From assembly GCA_043757265.1 (NCBI GenBank), contig JAYUQP010000080.1, positions 1 through 26,159 of the forward strand: a stretch of 26,159 nucleotides of DNA, written 5' to 3'. Source of the stretch: JANPLN01 sp043757265. Lineage in GTDB: Bacteria > Bdellovibrionota > Bdellovibrionia > Bdellovibrionales > JAGQZY01. Position numbers and translations under genes: made by a program. The notes below the pieces were generated by a model, which was not told the origin of the DNA, did not search any database, and worked only from the letters and a program-made list of their open reading frames with translations. Of this stretch, positions 1-6,498 are shown piece by piece (position 1 is the stretch's first letter; the number at the start of each line of letters is the position of its first letter).

Positions 1-135
1 ACTACGTTCCTCATGGATATCCCCCTTTTGTTTACAGTTTTACTGTATTGAGGTAACCAGCCCTCGTTGGCAAGAGGGGGCGTCCATTATTTCTGAGCGG
101 ATGCGAAGGATCTCATCGAGTTTTAGCTTTGCGCT
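1..135. other. Intergenic edge downstream of the MFS gene
   Basis: No coding frame with convincing content is visible. It holds a GC-rich imperfect stem, CCCTC (61-65) with GAGGG (74-78), which has no good T-run on either side. A stretch at about 99-117 reads GAGCGGATGCGAAGGATCT, close to the half-site of the GAGCGCAGCGAAGGATCT repeat family seen perfectly at 21.85-21.97 kb. This is therefore probably an eroded repeat copy at the 3' side of the minus-strand transporter gene. Confidence 0.4.
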
Positions 136-1365
136 TTACTCGAGGTAGTTGAGGTCTTTATGGAAGGTTTCTTCCATTCGCCATGTGGCGATGTACGCTA
201 GTGCGAAGCATCCGCTGCCGACGATCATTGCGGCGGTTTTTACATCCGTGTGATCTTGTGCAAGCCTAAAACAAAAGGTGAGGGGTATTACAGCTCCACG
301 AACGAAGTTTGGAACTGATGTGGCAACGGTGGAGCGAATGTTTGTGCCGAACTGTTCAGCGCTAATTGTAACGAAGACTGCCCAGTAGCCTGTCGAAAAC
401 CCGAGGAGTCCGCAGACAAAGTAAAACATTTTTAGCGTTGGCGCTTGTAAGTTCAAATACACAAAACACGTTATTACCGTAAATGTTAGAAAAATAAATA
501 CCGAAAGCCTACGGCTTTTTAGATACTGACTCAGCAGACCGCTTGCAAGATCTCCCAGGGAAAGTCCCAAGTATGACCACATCACTGCGTGGCCCGCTTT
601 GACGAGATCACCCATTCCCATTTGCTGGCCAAGCTCGGGGGAAAAGGTAATGAGGATTCCAATCACAAACCAAATCGGTACCCCGATTAAAATGCAGCGC
701 AAATATTTGAAAAAGTTTTTCGAACTTGAAAACAGCAAAAAGATGTTCCCTTTATTTTTCGCCAGATCCTTAATTTGATCAAACATATGTGATTCGGCCA
801 CGCCCACACGCAGAGCCAAAAGACTAAACCCCGAGCCGCCGCCTATCAGATAGGCCGTGCGCCAGTGCGTGAGGTCGGCAATCACACCGCCCACTACAGC
901 TCCTAAAATTCCAATGCTCGCAACGATGGTGGTTCCTAGTCCACGTTTGTCTTTTGGTAAAAGCTCGGCCACCAAAGTAATTCCAGCGCCCAATTCTCCA
1001 GCAAGCCCGACGCCGGCAATAAACCGCCACATGGCGTAGGTCTCTACACTTGTTACAAAGCTGTTTGCGATGTTGGCTGTTGAATACAAAAAGATAGAGC
1101 CAAAAAGCACCGAGAGGCGTCCACGAATGTCGCCGATGGCTCCCCAAATAAGTCCACCGACAAGAAGTCCTAACATCTGCATGTTTATTAAAAACATCCC
1201 CTGATCAAGCAAATCGGCATCGGCCACACCAATGTCCTTCAAGCTATTCACTCGAACGATGCTAAATAACAACAGGTCGTAAATGTCGACAAAGTAACCC
1301 AAGGCGGCCACGATCACAGTGAGTACAATTTTGTTGTCTATCTTTTGATCTTTGGTTGAGGTCAT
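136..1365 (-). CDS. MFS transporter, 409 aa
   Basis: Twelve-helix major facilitator superfamily permease of the inner membrane. The sequence is almost entirely hydrophobic helices broken by short basic loops. The loop between helices 2 and 3 (around residues 75-86) reads GAIGDIRGRLSVL, a good match to MFS motif A (GxxxDxxGRR). A second charged loop, PKDKRG near residue 137, follows helix 4, and the tail FHKDLNYLE resembles the C-terminal motif of sugar/organic-acid-type members. Length is normal for the family. The substrate cannot be read from sequence. It diverges from glmM with only 53 bases between start codons. No clear Shine-Dalgarno precedes the ATG, so a very short leader is possible. 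Confidence 0.85.
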   Translation of the reverse strand: MTSTKDQKIDNKIVLTVIVAALGYFVDIYDLLLFSIVRVNSLKDIGVADADLLDQGMFLINMQMLGLLVGGLIWGAIGDIRGRLSVLFGSIFLYSTANIANSFVTSVETYAMWRFIAGVGLAGELGAGITLVAELLPKDKRGLGTTIVASIGILGAVVGGVIADLTHWRTAYLIGGGSGFSLLALRVGVAESHMFDQIKDLAKNKGNIFLLFSSSKNFFKYLRCILIGVPIWFVIGILITFSPELGQQMGMGDLVKAGHAVMWSYLGLSLGDLASGLLSQYLKSRRLSVFIFLTFTVITCFVYLNLQAPTLKMFYFVCGLLGFSTGYWAVFVTISAEQFGTNIRSTVATSVPNFVRGAVIPLTFCFRLAQDHTDVKTAAMIVGSGCFALAYIATWRMEETFHKDLNYLE

Positions 1366-1382
1366 AAGATTTCGTACATGTC

Positions 1383-1411
1383 TTGATGTCCTTTGGCAAC
1401 TCAGTTAATCT
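1383..1411 (+). promoter_or_regulatory. Candidate sigma-70 promoter of glmM with overlapping palindrome
   Basis: TTGATG (1383-1388), 17 bases, then TAATCT (1406-1411). The predicted transcription start is near 1418, one base before the glmM ATG at 1419, which suggests a leaderless or nearly leaderless mRNA. A perfect inverted repeat ACTCAG-TTAAT-CTGAGT (1399-1415) straddles the -10 box and could be an operator. Seen by eye only. Confidence 0.4.
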
Positions 1412-1418
1412 GAGTGCT

Positions 1419-2780
1419 ATGGAACAAAAACTTTTCGGCACCGACGGTATTCGCGCTACGGCAAACACCTATCCAATGACTCCCGACATGATCATGCGTG
1501 TAGGGCAGGCGCTAGGATATATGATTCGAAGTAACCCTCCGCGGAATCAGGAACCCAAGGTGGTTATTGGAAAAGACACTCGACTTTCGGGATACATGGT
1601 TGAGTTAGCCCTCACCAGCGGATTAAATTCCATGGGTGTGCATGTACGCCTTATCGGTCCGCTTCCAACGCCGGGAATTGGGTTCCTCACGCGCGATATG
1701 CGTGCCGATGCGGGGATTGTTATTTCCGCCTCACATAATCCATTTTACGACAATGGGATAAAAATTTTTGGTCCCGATGGTTACAAAATTTCTCAGGAAA
1801 ACGAAAAGCAAATCGAAAACTTAGTTTTTACTAAAGATCTCAATTTGCTTTTGTCAGAACCCTCGCGCCTTGGCCGCACAAAACGAATTGAAGATGCAAT
1901 GGGGCGCTACATCGTCCACATCAAAAATTCATTTCCTCTCGAGTACACCCTCGAAGGTATGCGAATTGTTTTAGACTGCGCAAACGGAGCCTCCTACAAA
2001 CTAGCACCAGCTGTTTTTGAGGAGCTCGGTGCAGAAGTTATTGTGATGGGAAACACGCCTAACGGCTTTAACGTAAACGATAAATCGGGAGCGCTGTATC
2101 CTGAAAAACTTGCCGAAGCCGTTCGTAAGTATCGCGCCGATATCGGCGTGAGCCTCGACGGCGATGCCGACCGCGTAATTTTGGTGGATGAAGATGGCAG
2201 CATCGTCAACGGTGATCACATTCTTGCCATCAGTGCGCTCCATTTAAAAAAGAAAAACAAGCTTGTTAAAAACACGGTGGTCGCGACACTCATGAGCAAT
2301 TATGGTTTAAATAAAGTTCTCAATGCCCATGGCATCGAAGTTGTGCGAACTGCCGTAGGTGACAAGTACGTGGTCGAAGAAATGCGACAAAACGGTTTTA
2401 TTCTCGGCGGCGAACAGTCTGGTCACATTATCTTTTTAGATCATTCAACCACGGGCGATGGCTGTGTGGCCGCACTCAACGTTCTTGCTATTATGAAGGA
2501 GCAAAATAAAAAACTCAGCGAACTTCGCGAGATCATGGAAGACGTTCCGCAGGTTTTAATCAACGTAAAAGTAAAAAACAGAAAAGAGCTTGAAACTATA
2601 AAGGGCTACGAAGAGCTGATCAAAGATATCGAAAAAAGTCTTAAAGGGCAGGGGCGAGTGCTCGTGCGTTTTTCGGGAACCGAGAATGTCTTAAGAATTT
2701 TAGTGGAAGGCTCAGATCGAAAAATGATCGCACAGTACGCTGAAACCATTGCCCGTTTTGTTGAAAAAAGTTTGGGCTGA
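1419..2780 (+). CDS. glmM: Phosphoglucosamine mutase GlmM
   Basis: Converts glucosamine-6-phosphate to glucosamine-1-phosphate for UDP-GlcNAc, feeding peptidoglycan and LPS synthesis; cytoplasmic. The 453 residues hold all alpha-D-phosphohexomutase landmarks: FGTDGIR near the N-terminus, the phosphoserine loop SASHNP (catalytic Ser about 105), the Mg site DGDADR (247-252), the sugar loop GEQSGH (331-336) and the phosphate loop RFSGTEN (417-423). An in-frame TTG at 1383 would add 12 residues, but the family begins at MEQKLFGTDG, so the ATG at 1419 is preferred. The stop overlaps the tsaE ATG by one base, so the two are probably one transcript. Confidence 0.97.
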   Translation: MEQKLFGTDGIRATANTYPMTPDMIMRVGQALGYMIRSNPPRNQEPKVVIGKDTRLSGYMVELALTSGLNSMGVHVRLIGPLPTPGIGFLTRDMRADAGIVISASHNPFYDNGIKIFGPDGYKISQENEKQIENLVFTKDLNLLLSEPSRLGRTKRIEDAMGRYIVHIKNSFPLEYTLEGMRIVLDCANGASYKLAPAVFEELGAEVIVMGNTPNGFNVNDKSGALYPEKLAEAVRKYRADIGVSLDGDADRVILVDEDGSIVNGDHILAISALHLKKKNKLVKNTVVATLMSNYGLNKVLNAHGIEVVRTAVGDKYVVEEMRQNGFILGGEQSGHIIFLDHSTTGDGCVAALNVLAIMKEQNKKLSELREIMEDVPQVLINVKVKNRKELETIKGYEELIKDIEKSLKGQGRVLVRFSGTENVLRILVEGSDRKMIAQYAETIARFVEKSLG

Positions 2781-3208
2781 TGGACGAGGTCATAACGCTC
2801 GCAAAGCTTCCAGATTTTTGCGAAAAGTTAAAAACTCAGTTTTCGCAAAAACAACTCGTTCTACTGAATGGCCCTTTGGGTGTGGGAAAAACCCAATTCG
2901 TAAAATCCATGGTTTCGGTTCTAGGTGGCGAAATGCCCGACTCGCCCACGTTCTCGATCATCAACCAGTATCCGTGTTCAGGGCAAAACATCTATCATGT
3001 GGATTTATATCGTTTAGAGTCCGAAGCAGATGTCGAGTCCACTGGCTTTTGGGATTTATTCCGCGAAGACGAAGCTTTGATCTTTGTAGAGTGGGCCGGG
3101 AGAATCGCAAGCGAGAACTGGCCAAAAACGTGGTCACGCCTAGATGTCACTCTGGAATTTGCAACCAGGCCCAATGAGCGAATATTCAAAGCTGTTTGCA
3201 ATAAATAA
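2780..3208 (+). CDS. tsaE: tRNA threonylcarbamoyladenosine biosynthesis ATPase TsaE
   Basis: P-loop ATPase of the TsaB-TsaD-TsaE complex that makes t6A37 on ANN-decoding tRNAs. At 142 residues it is normal length. The Walker A is GPLGVGKT at residues 31-38. It is followed by the family's SPTFSIINQY segment, the HVDLYRLE segment, and a late EWAGR motif in place of the usual EWxE/EWPE. The start codon shares one base with the glmM stop (TGATG), pointing to translational coupling. A long palindrome 37 bases downstream probably ends the transcript. Confidence 0.94.
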   Translation: MDEVITLAKLPDFCEKLKTQFSQKQLVLLNGPLGVGKTQFVKSMVSVLGGEMPDSPTFSIINQYPCSGQNIYHVDLYRLESEADVESTGFWDLFREDEALIFVEWAGRIASENWPKTWSRLDVTLEFATRPNERIFKAVCNK

Positions 3209-3244
3209 TTGTTCATACTTAAAAATGTTCAACACATCCCTTAA

Positions 3245-3332
3245 AAAATCCGGTGCCAGGTCCTATTTAATTCGGCGGGTGCAGTTCAGCTCCTGCACCC
3301 ACCGGATTAAATAGGACCTGGCACCGGATTTT
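3245..3332. repeat. 88-base near-perfect inverted repeat (bidirectional terminator-like)
   Basis: Arms 3245-3284 and 3293-3332 pair over about 40 bp around an 8-base loop. Only two positions (in the ATTCGGCGG segment) depart from Watson-Crick pairing, and one of these is a G-U. The core reads CCGGTGCCAGGTCC on the outer arm. The ends are AAAA and TTTT, so either strand gives a hairpin followed by T residues. It lies exactly between the convergent tsaE and the PLA2-like gene, whose stop codon (3331-3333) touches it. Confidence 0.85.
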
Positions 3333-4092
3333 ATTCGCACTGGGCGGGGATCTCGTAGGAGTCTAGCTGAACGGGTGAAGATCTGATAGCTTTGCAATCT
3401 TGTTTTGATTTTAGTTGGAAACGGAAGATGTAGGCTTGCGGGCATTCACGACTTGAGATTTTAACGGTGTCTTCATAACCAATCACCAAGTTTTTAGTTT
3501 CATAATAAACCTGAGTCGGCGTCACCGTTTTATTCAGATCTCTCTGAAGCACGGTCATTGCGGCGTCCATGCAACGGTTTTGAGTTAACGAATCCTCACG
3601 GGTTGAACGATCTTGTCGCGTGCTTGTGGGCACCCGATTTCGATCAATCTGATCTTCATGTTTTTTGATCTCTGCAATCTCTTCCGGCGTGTGGGCCGAC
3701 GTGTTGTGGGGGATTATCCAACCATAACCCCAATCTTTTACCTGTGAAGATTTTTGCACCGATCGCAAAGAATAATACATCAATCGAGCAGCATCGGGCG
3801 ATCCACGTTCTGAAACACAACTATGAAATGCAGAATCAGCCTGTTGTTTGTCTTCGAGGCTTCCGCCCTTCCAGTAGGATTTGTCGTGTTCCACACAGCA
3901 TAGCTGCCAGTGGTCTTCGCGAGGATAAGAGATCATCTTGGCCAGTCGCGGACAGCCGTCTGATACAAAAGGTTTTAGTTTATTAAAAAGGATTTTAGCA
4001 TCGAGGCCTTCAAAGGAGGCCAGCGTTCGAGGCGGAGAGCTTGCACACCCGGCAGCGAAACTGAACAAAAGAAAGGAGAGTGCAAAACGCAT
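3331..4092 (-). CDS. Phospholipase A2-like lipoprotein, 253 aa
   Basis: A predicted exported lipoprotein: residues 1-15 form a hydrophobic signal ending FAAG before Cys16. The mature part has SDGCPR (44-49), then WQLCCVEHDKSYWKGG (62-77). The CC-x2-HD arrangement (Cys65, Cys66, His69, Asp70) matches the catalytic and calcium-binding helix of secreted phospholipase A2 enzymes. A later Cys92 could pair. The C-terminal 120 residues, including two more Cys, match nothing I recognise. The AGGAGG Shine-Dalgarno ends only one base before the ATG, unusually close, but an in-frame stop three codons upstream rules out a longer form. A tiny secreted ORF ends 14 bases upstream on the same strand. Enzyme activity is inferred. 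Confidence 0.7.
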   Translation of the reverse strand: MRFALSFLLFSFAAGCASSPPRTLASFEGLDAKILFNKLKPFVSDGCPRLAKMISYPREDHWQLCCVEHDKSYWKGGSLEDKQQADSAFHSCVSERGSPDAARLMYYSLRSVQKSSQVKDWGYGWIIPHNTSAHTPEEIAEIKKHEDQIDRNRVPTSTRQDRSTREDSLTQNRCMDAAMTVLQRDLNKTVTPTQVYYETKNLVIGYEDTVKISSRECPQAYIFRFQLKSKQDCKAIRSSPVQLDSYEIPAQCE

Positions 4093-4106
4093 CCCTCCTT
4101 ATCGGT

Positions 4107-4238
4107 TTAGTCGGTAAATGTTTGAGACATTTCAACGGCGTAGGTGTCGGTCACCTTTTCGTTCGAAGCGACGGTGTAAGATAGGATTGTCAGCACAAAA
4201 AGTAGGATCTTCATAGTTGCCCCCATTGTTGTTTTCAT
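4107..4238 (-). CDS. Candidate small secreted peptide (35-43 aa)
   Basis: A short open frame with a signal-peptide-like start. From the ATG at 4214 it gives 35 residues beginning MKILLFVLTILSYTVAS, a basic-hydrophobic-A/S signal with a plausible cleavage after VAS. The mature peptide would be about 18 acidic/polar residues ending SQTFTD. A G-rich site (GGGGG) lies 6-7 bases before that ATG. An upstream in-frame ATG at 4238 would give 43 residues. The stop is 14 bases before the PLA2-like gene, so they are probably co-transcribed. I do not recognise the peptide; it could also be the surviving N-terminus of a longer gene. Confidence 0.42.
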   Translation of the reverse strand: MKTTMGATMKILLFVLTILSYTVASNEKVTDTYAVEMSQTFTD

Positions 4239-4326
4239 AGCTGTGCTATCGGCCCATGGTCGGGTTTAGACGAGAGGAAGGTCCATAAATTCTCAAAGTG
4301 AGACGGAATTGGAAGGAATTTCACTC

Positions 4327-4345
4327 TTTGCATAAGCTATGCAAA
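4327..4345. promoter_or_regulatory. Perfect palindrome TTTGCATA-AGC-TATGCAAA
   Basis: Eight-base arms with a three-base spacer, lying between the divergent secreted-protein genes (minus-strand start near 4214-4238, plus-strand start 4449). The size and symmetry suit a dimeric regulator's operator. The regulator is not identifiable. Confidence 0.35.
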
Positions 4346-4452
4346 AATTCTTTACATTTATGGGGCTTTTTTCAGGTTCCCAAGTTCTTGCCGTCGACGT
4401 CAAACTGAATTGTGCTACTTTTGCCTCAACTAACCCGGGAGAATTCAAATGA
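4339..4452 (+). CDS. Possible 37-aa signal-peptide ORF overlapping the next gene
   Basis: The frame begins ATG CAA AAA TTC and encodes MQKFFTFMGLFSGSQVLA, a plausible signal sequence, then a 19-residue tail with one Cys. Its TGA overlaps the ATG of the 122-residue secreted protein (ATGA at 4449-4452), a typical coupled junction. There is no good Shine-Dalgarno, and the start codon lies inside a palindrome, so translation is doubtful. It may be a leader peptide, a decayed N-terminus, or chance. Confidence 0.25.
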   Translation: MQKFFTFMGLFSGSQVLAVDVKLNCATFASTNPGEFK

Positions 4453-4817
4453 AGTCACTATTTACGTTTTTCACAGTCGTAATTCTAAGCACCTTTGCCA
4501 ATGCGGCCGAAATCAACAGCGGCAAATACAACAGCACAACAAAAAAAGTAGAATTGAATGTTTCTTACGGCGGAGGTTGTTCAAAGCACTTCTTTGCACT
4601 CGAACTTAATGGCGGATGCGCTGAGAGTTACCCAGTTCAGTGCTACGTAAATCTGGTCCATACCACAGACACTCCTGACATTTGCGAAGCCTACATCACT
4701 GAAGATCTTCAACTGGATCTTCCAGCAGAAATGTTAAGCGACAGCTACTTTACAAATGCGTTCATCACTGTGACGGGCGCGGGCCAAACGTATATCAATT
4801 TCCAGCTTCCAAAGTAA
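4449..4817 (+). CDS. Small secreted Cys-containing protein, 122 aa
   Basis: Function unknown. Residues 1-19 are a Sec signal peptide (MKSLFTFFTVVILSTFANA, cleavage after ANA). The mature 103 residues look beta-rich, with four Cys (in YGGGCSKHF, NGGCAES, VQCYVN and DICEAY) that could form two disulfides in the periplasm or outside. GGGAGA seven bases before the ATG is a good ribosome site and fixes the start. A rho-independent terminator follows 26 bases after the stop. The next gene on the same strand is a secreted papain-like protease. A target or inhibitor relationship is possible, but nothing in the sequence shows it. Confidence 0.7.
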   Translation: MKSLFTFFTVVILSTFANAAEINSGKYNSTTKKVELNVSYGGGCSKHFFALELNGGCAESYPVQCYVNLVHTTDTPDICEAYITEDLQLDLPAEMLSDSYFTNAFITVTGAGQTYINFQLPK

Positions 4818-4842
4818 ATAAAAGCCGTTCTACGAAGAATCG

Positions 4843-4871
4843 AAAAAAGCTCAGTCTCACTGGGCTTTTTT
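4843..4871 (+). terminator. Rho-independent terminator
   Basis: AAAAAAGCTCAG (4843-4854), 5-base loop, CTGGGCTTTTTT (4860-4871). The stem has one G-U pair and a six-T tail, downstream of the 122-aa gene. Confidence 0.8.
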
Positions 4872-4886
4872 GTTAGAAGAAATCTC

Positions 4887-4924
4887 AGTTATTTCGCCGC
4901 CACCGATAAAGGTATTTGGTACCG
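4887..4924. repeat. GGTAC-core repeat, copy 1
   Basis: AGTTATTTCG followed by CCGCCACCGATAAAGGTATTTGGTACC in two adjoining blocks. It resembles copies 2 and 3 at 6384 and 6456 in block order: AGTTAT, then CG, then CCGCC, then AAAGGTA(C/T)TTGGTACC. Confidence 0.5.
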
Positions 4925-5080
4925 CTGGCAAAAAGGTCAAAGTAAAAACGAGATGATTACTCTGTATGCAATTCGGAATGTAAAAATTGCAATAACGTCG
5001 TAGATTTCAATAACGATTGAATGTGTGGGGTTCTGACTATTACTTTCCGGGCTGGGGAAAATGTTCCGGGGGGTGCATCG

Positions 5081-6235
5081 TTGAAATCTCTATTTTTATC
5101 GCTCACGTTTTTTTGTTTCCAAAGTTTTGCTGACGGACGACTTCAGTGTATTGATCTTTTTGCATTGCACTTCGGAGAGCTCAGATCAGACTTTCAACAC
5201 AACACCAAGTACGATGTCACTGTTCCAGATACAGTGAACATCAAAGATCAGTGCTCCACTTCGCATTGCCATATGTACACGTGGTCAGCGGAGTTAGAAA
5301 AATCCAGTGGGATTCAAATCGCAAATAGCTATCTGGATGCCATGCGCCTCTACGACCAAACTCTCGTAGCACTTAAATCAGGAAAAACTGATATTAACTT
5401 AGGGTCTTTTGCTTTTGAATCTCGAAACTCCATCCGGAAATACGGTATTATACCAGAGAGCGCTTGGCGAGGTTCAAAAAACTTTATCAAGCAACCGATG
5501 TATGGCCATCTCGAAGGAGCTTTGGAAACTATCTTAGTCCGAGCCGTTTGGACCACGGCTAATACGACCGACAAATCTGTAAAAACTCTCGTGAAGGAAG
5601 AGGCCCGCCGGGAGATTTTAATAATGATAGAAAATGTCATAGGTAAACTGCCGAAGGAGTTTAATTACGAGAACAAGACATACACTCCGCGCTCATTTGC
5701 AGAAACTTTTTTTCCGGAACTCTATGTTCCAATCGTCGACGTACGAATGCAAAATAATCTAAAGCAGGTAGAAAGACAAAAAACCGGGGCACGTATCTCT
5801 TTGAAAGTTGATTTTCAACGGGGTGAAAACATGATGCGACAGGTGCTTGATCAGGGGCGCACGTTGTTTCTGTCCTACCGGCATCACCGACAGTTTGTGG
5901 ATTCAAAAACAGGAGTGATGAGCATTGAGGCATTTGCCTATCCAAGGATGGCAGGCGCGCTCACCTCCGCACTAATGACCAAATTTAGTAAATGGGGCGG
6001 CAGTCACGCAGTCCTCGTCGTGGGCTACGAACTAAATCCTGCGACTGGCAGAGTCCGCAAATGGAAAATTCAAAATAGCTGGGGAGAAGACACAGGCGAC
6101 CACGGGTATTTTCATATGTATGCCGATTACTTTGCGAAATTTGCCTGGGGTTTTTCATTCGTAAAAGATGACAACATCCCATTGCCCGCCGGCGTAAAGC
6201 CCGCAAAGCTAACGAAAGTTCCTGCAAAGACCTAA
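5081..6235 (+). CDS. Secreted papain-family (C1) cysteine peptidase
   Basis: An exported peptidase-like protein. I start it at the TTG at 5081, giving 384 aa: this places a basic residue and a hydrophobic stretch (KSLFLSLTFFCFQSFADG) at the N-terminus as a signal peptide, with a G-rich site just upstream. The ATG at 5021 would put 20 odd residues ahead of it. The active-site segment DQCSTSHCHMYTW has Gln57 and Cys63, six apart as in papain Q19/C25. His309 lies in GGSHAVLVVGYE and Asn332 in KIQNSWGED, followed by GDHGYFHMYADY, so the Cys-His-Asn triad and the QNSWG signature are complete. The 200-residue insert between Cys and His is longer than in papain and recalls the C1B (bleomycin hydrolase) group. 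The substrate is unknown; extracellular or prey-protein degradation is inferred. Confidence 0.8.
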   Translation: MKSLFLSLTFFCFQSFADGRLQCIDLFALHFGELRSDFQHNTKYDVTVPDTVNIKDQCSTSHCHMYTWSAELEKSSGIQIANSYLDAMRLYDQTLVALKSGKTDINLGSFAFESRNSIRKYGIIPESAWRGSKNFIKQPMYGHLEGALETILVRAVWTTANTTDKSVKTLVKEEARREILIMIENVIGKLPKEFNYENKTYTPRSFAETFFPELYVPIVDVRMQNNLKQVERQKTGARISLKVDFQRGENMMRQVLDQGRTLFLSYRHHRQFVDSKTGVMSIEAFAYPRMAGALTSALMTKFSKWGGSHAVLVVGYELNPATGRVRKWKIQNSWGEDTGDHGYFHMYADYFAKFAWGFSFVKDDNIPLPAGVKPAKLTKVPAKT

Positions 6236-6383
6236 TTTATTACGAAGAACTGAAAAAAACTGCGACAACATGGGGCTTTTTTGCACTAATTCTATCGAAT
6301 GGGTGCTGCGTCGGCCGCTGGAAATATATATTTCCATTTTGAAGGCAAACACAGTTTCTAATTCCTGATGAGCGATAAGTTTA
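6236..6383. other. Intergenic, terminator-like remnant
   Basis: The bases after the protease stop (TACGAAGAACTGAAAAAA ... GGGGCTTTTTTG, about 6242-6284) echo the terminator region after the 122-aa gene (TACGAAGAATCGAAAAAA ... GGGCTTTTTTG). The stem here is poor, so this looks like a diverged copy. An AT palindrome-like AAATATATATTT (6323-6334) follows. No gene seen. Confidence 0.35.
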
Positions 6384-6447
6384 AGTTATAACTCGATGCC
6401 GCCGCTAAAGGTACTTGGTACCTTTCATAACGGTACCAAGTACCTTT
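6384..6447. repeat. GGTAC-core repeat, copy 2, with perfect hairpin
   Basis: The direct-repeat part runs 6384-6422 (AGTTATAACTCG, then ATGCCGCCGCT, then AAAGGTACTTGGTACC). Its last 16 bases (6407-6422) form a perfect inverted repeat with 6432-6447 across a 9-base loop. Copy 3 starts 72 bases later. Confidence 0.8.
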
Positions 6448-6455
6448 CACTTTAA

Positions 6456-6498
6456 AATTATAACTCGGTGCTGCCGGAAAAGGTATTGGTATCTTTTA
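6456..6498. repeat. GGTAC-core repeat, copy 3
   Basis: AATTATAACTCGGTGCTGCC followed by GGAAAAGGTATTGGTATCTTTT. It is a close direct repeat of copy 2 with scattered transitions. Its end overlaps the stop codon (6496-6498) of the minus-strand CPBP protease gene. Confidence 0.7.

Noticed and set aside
824..1147. Minus-strand 107-aa frame, and several other frames inside the MFS gene
   Set aside because: Shadow of the transporter; arginine/cysteine-rich translation with no domain signal.
4872..5002. Continuous frame from 4872 to the TAG near 5002, reading through GGTAC copy 1 (contains DKGIWYRWQKG)
   Set aside because: No start codon or ribosome site upstream of the ATG at 4952. It passes through a repeat whose other copies read differently, so it is probably chance.
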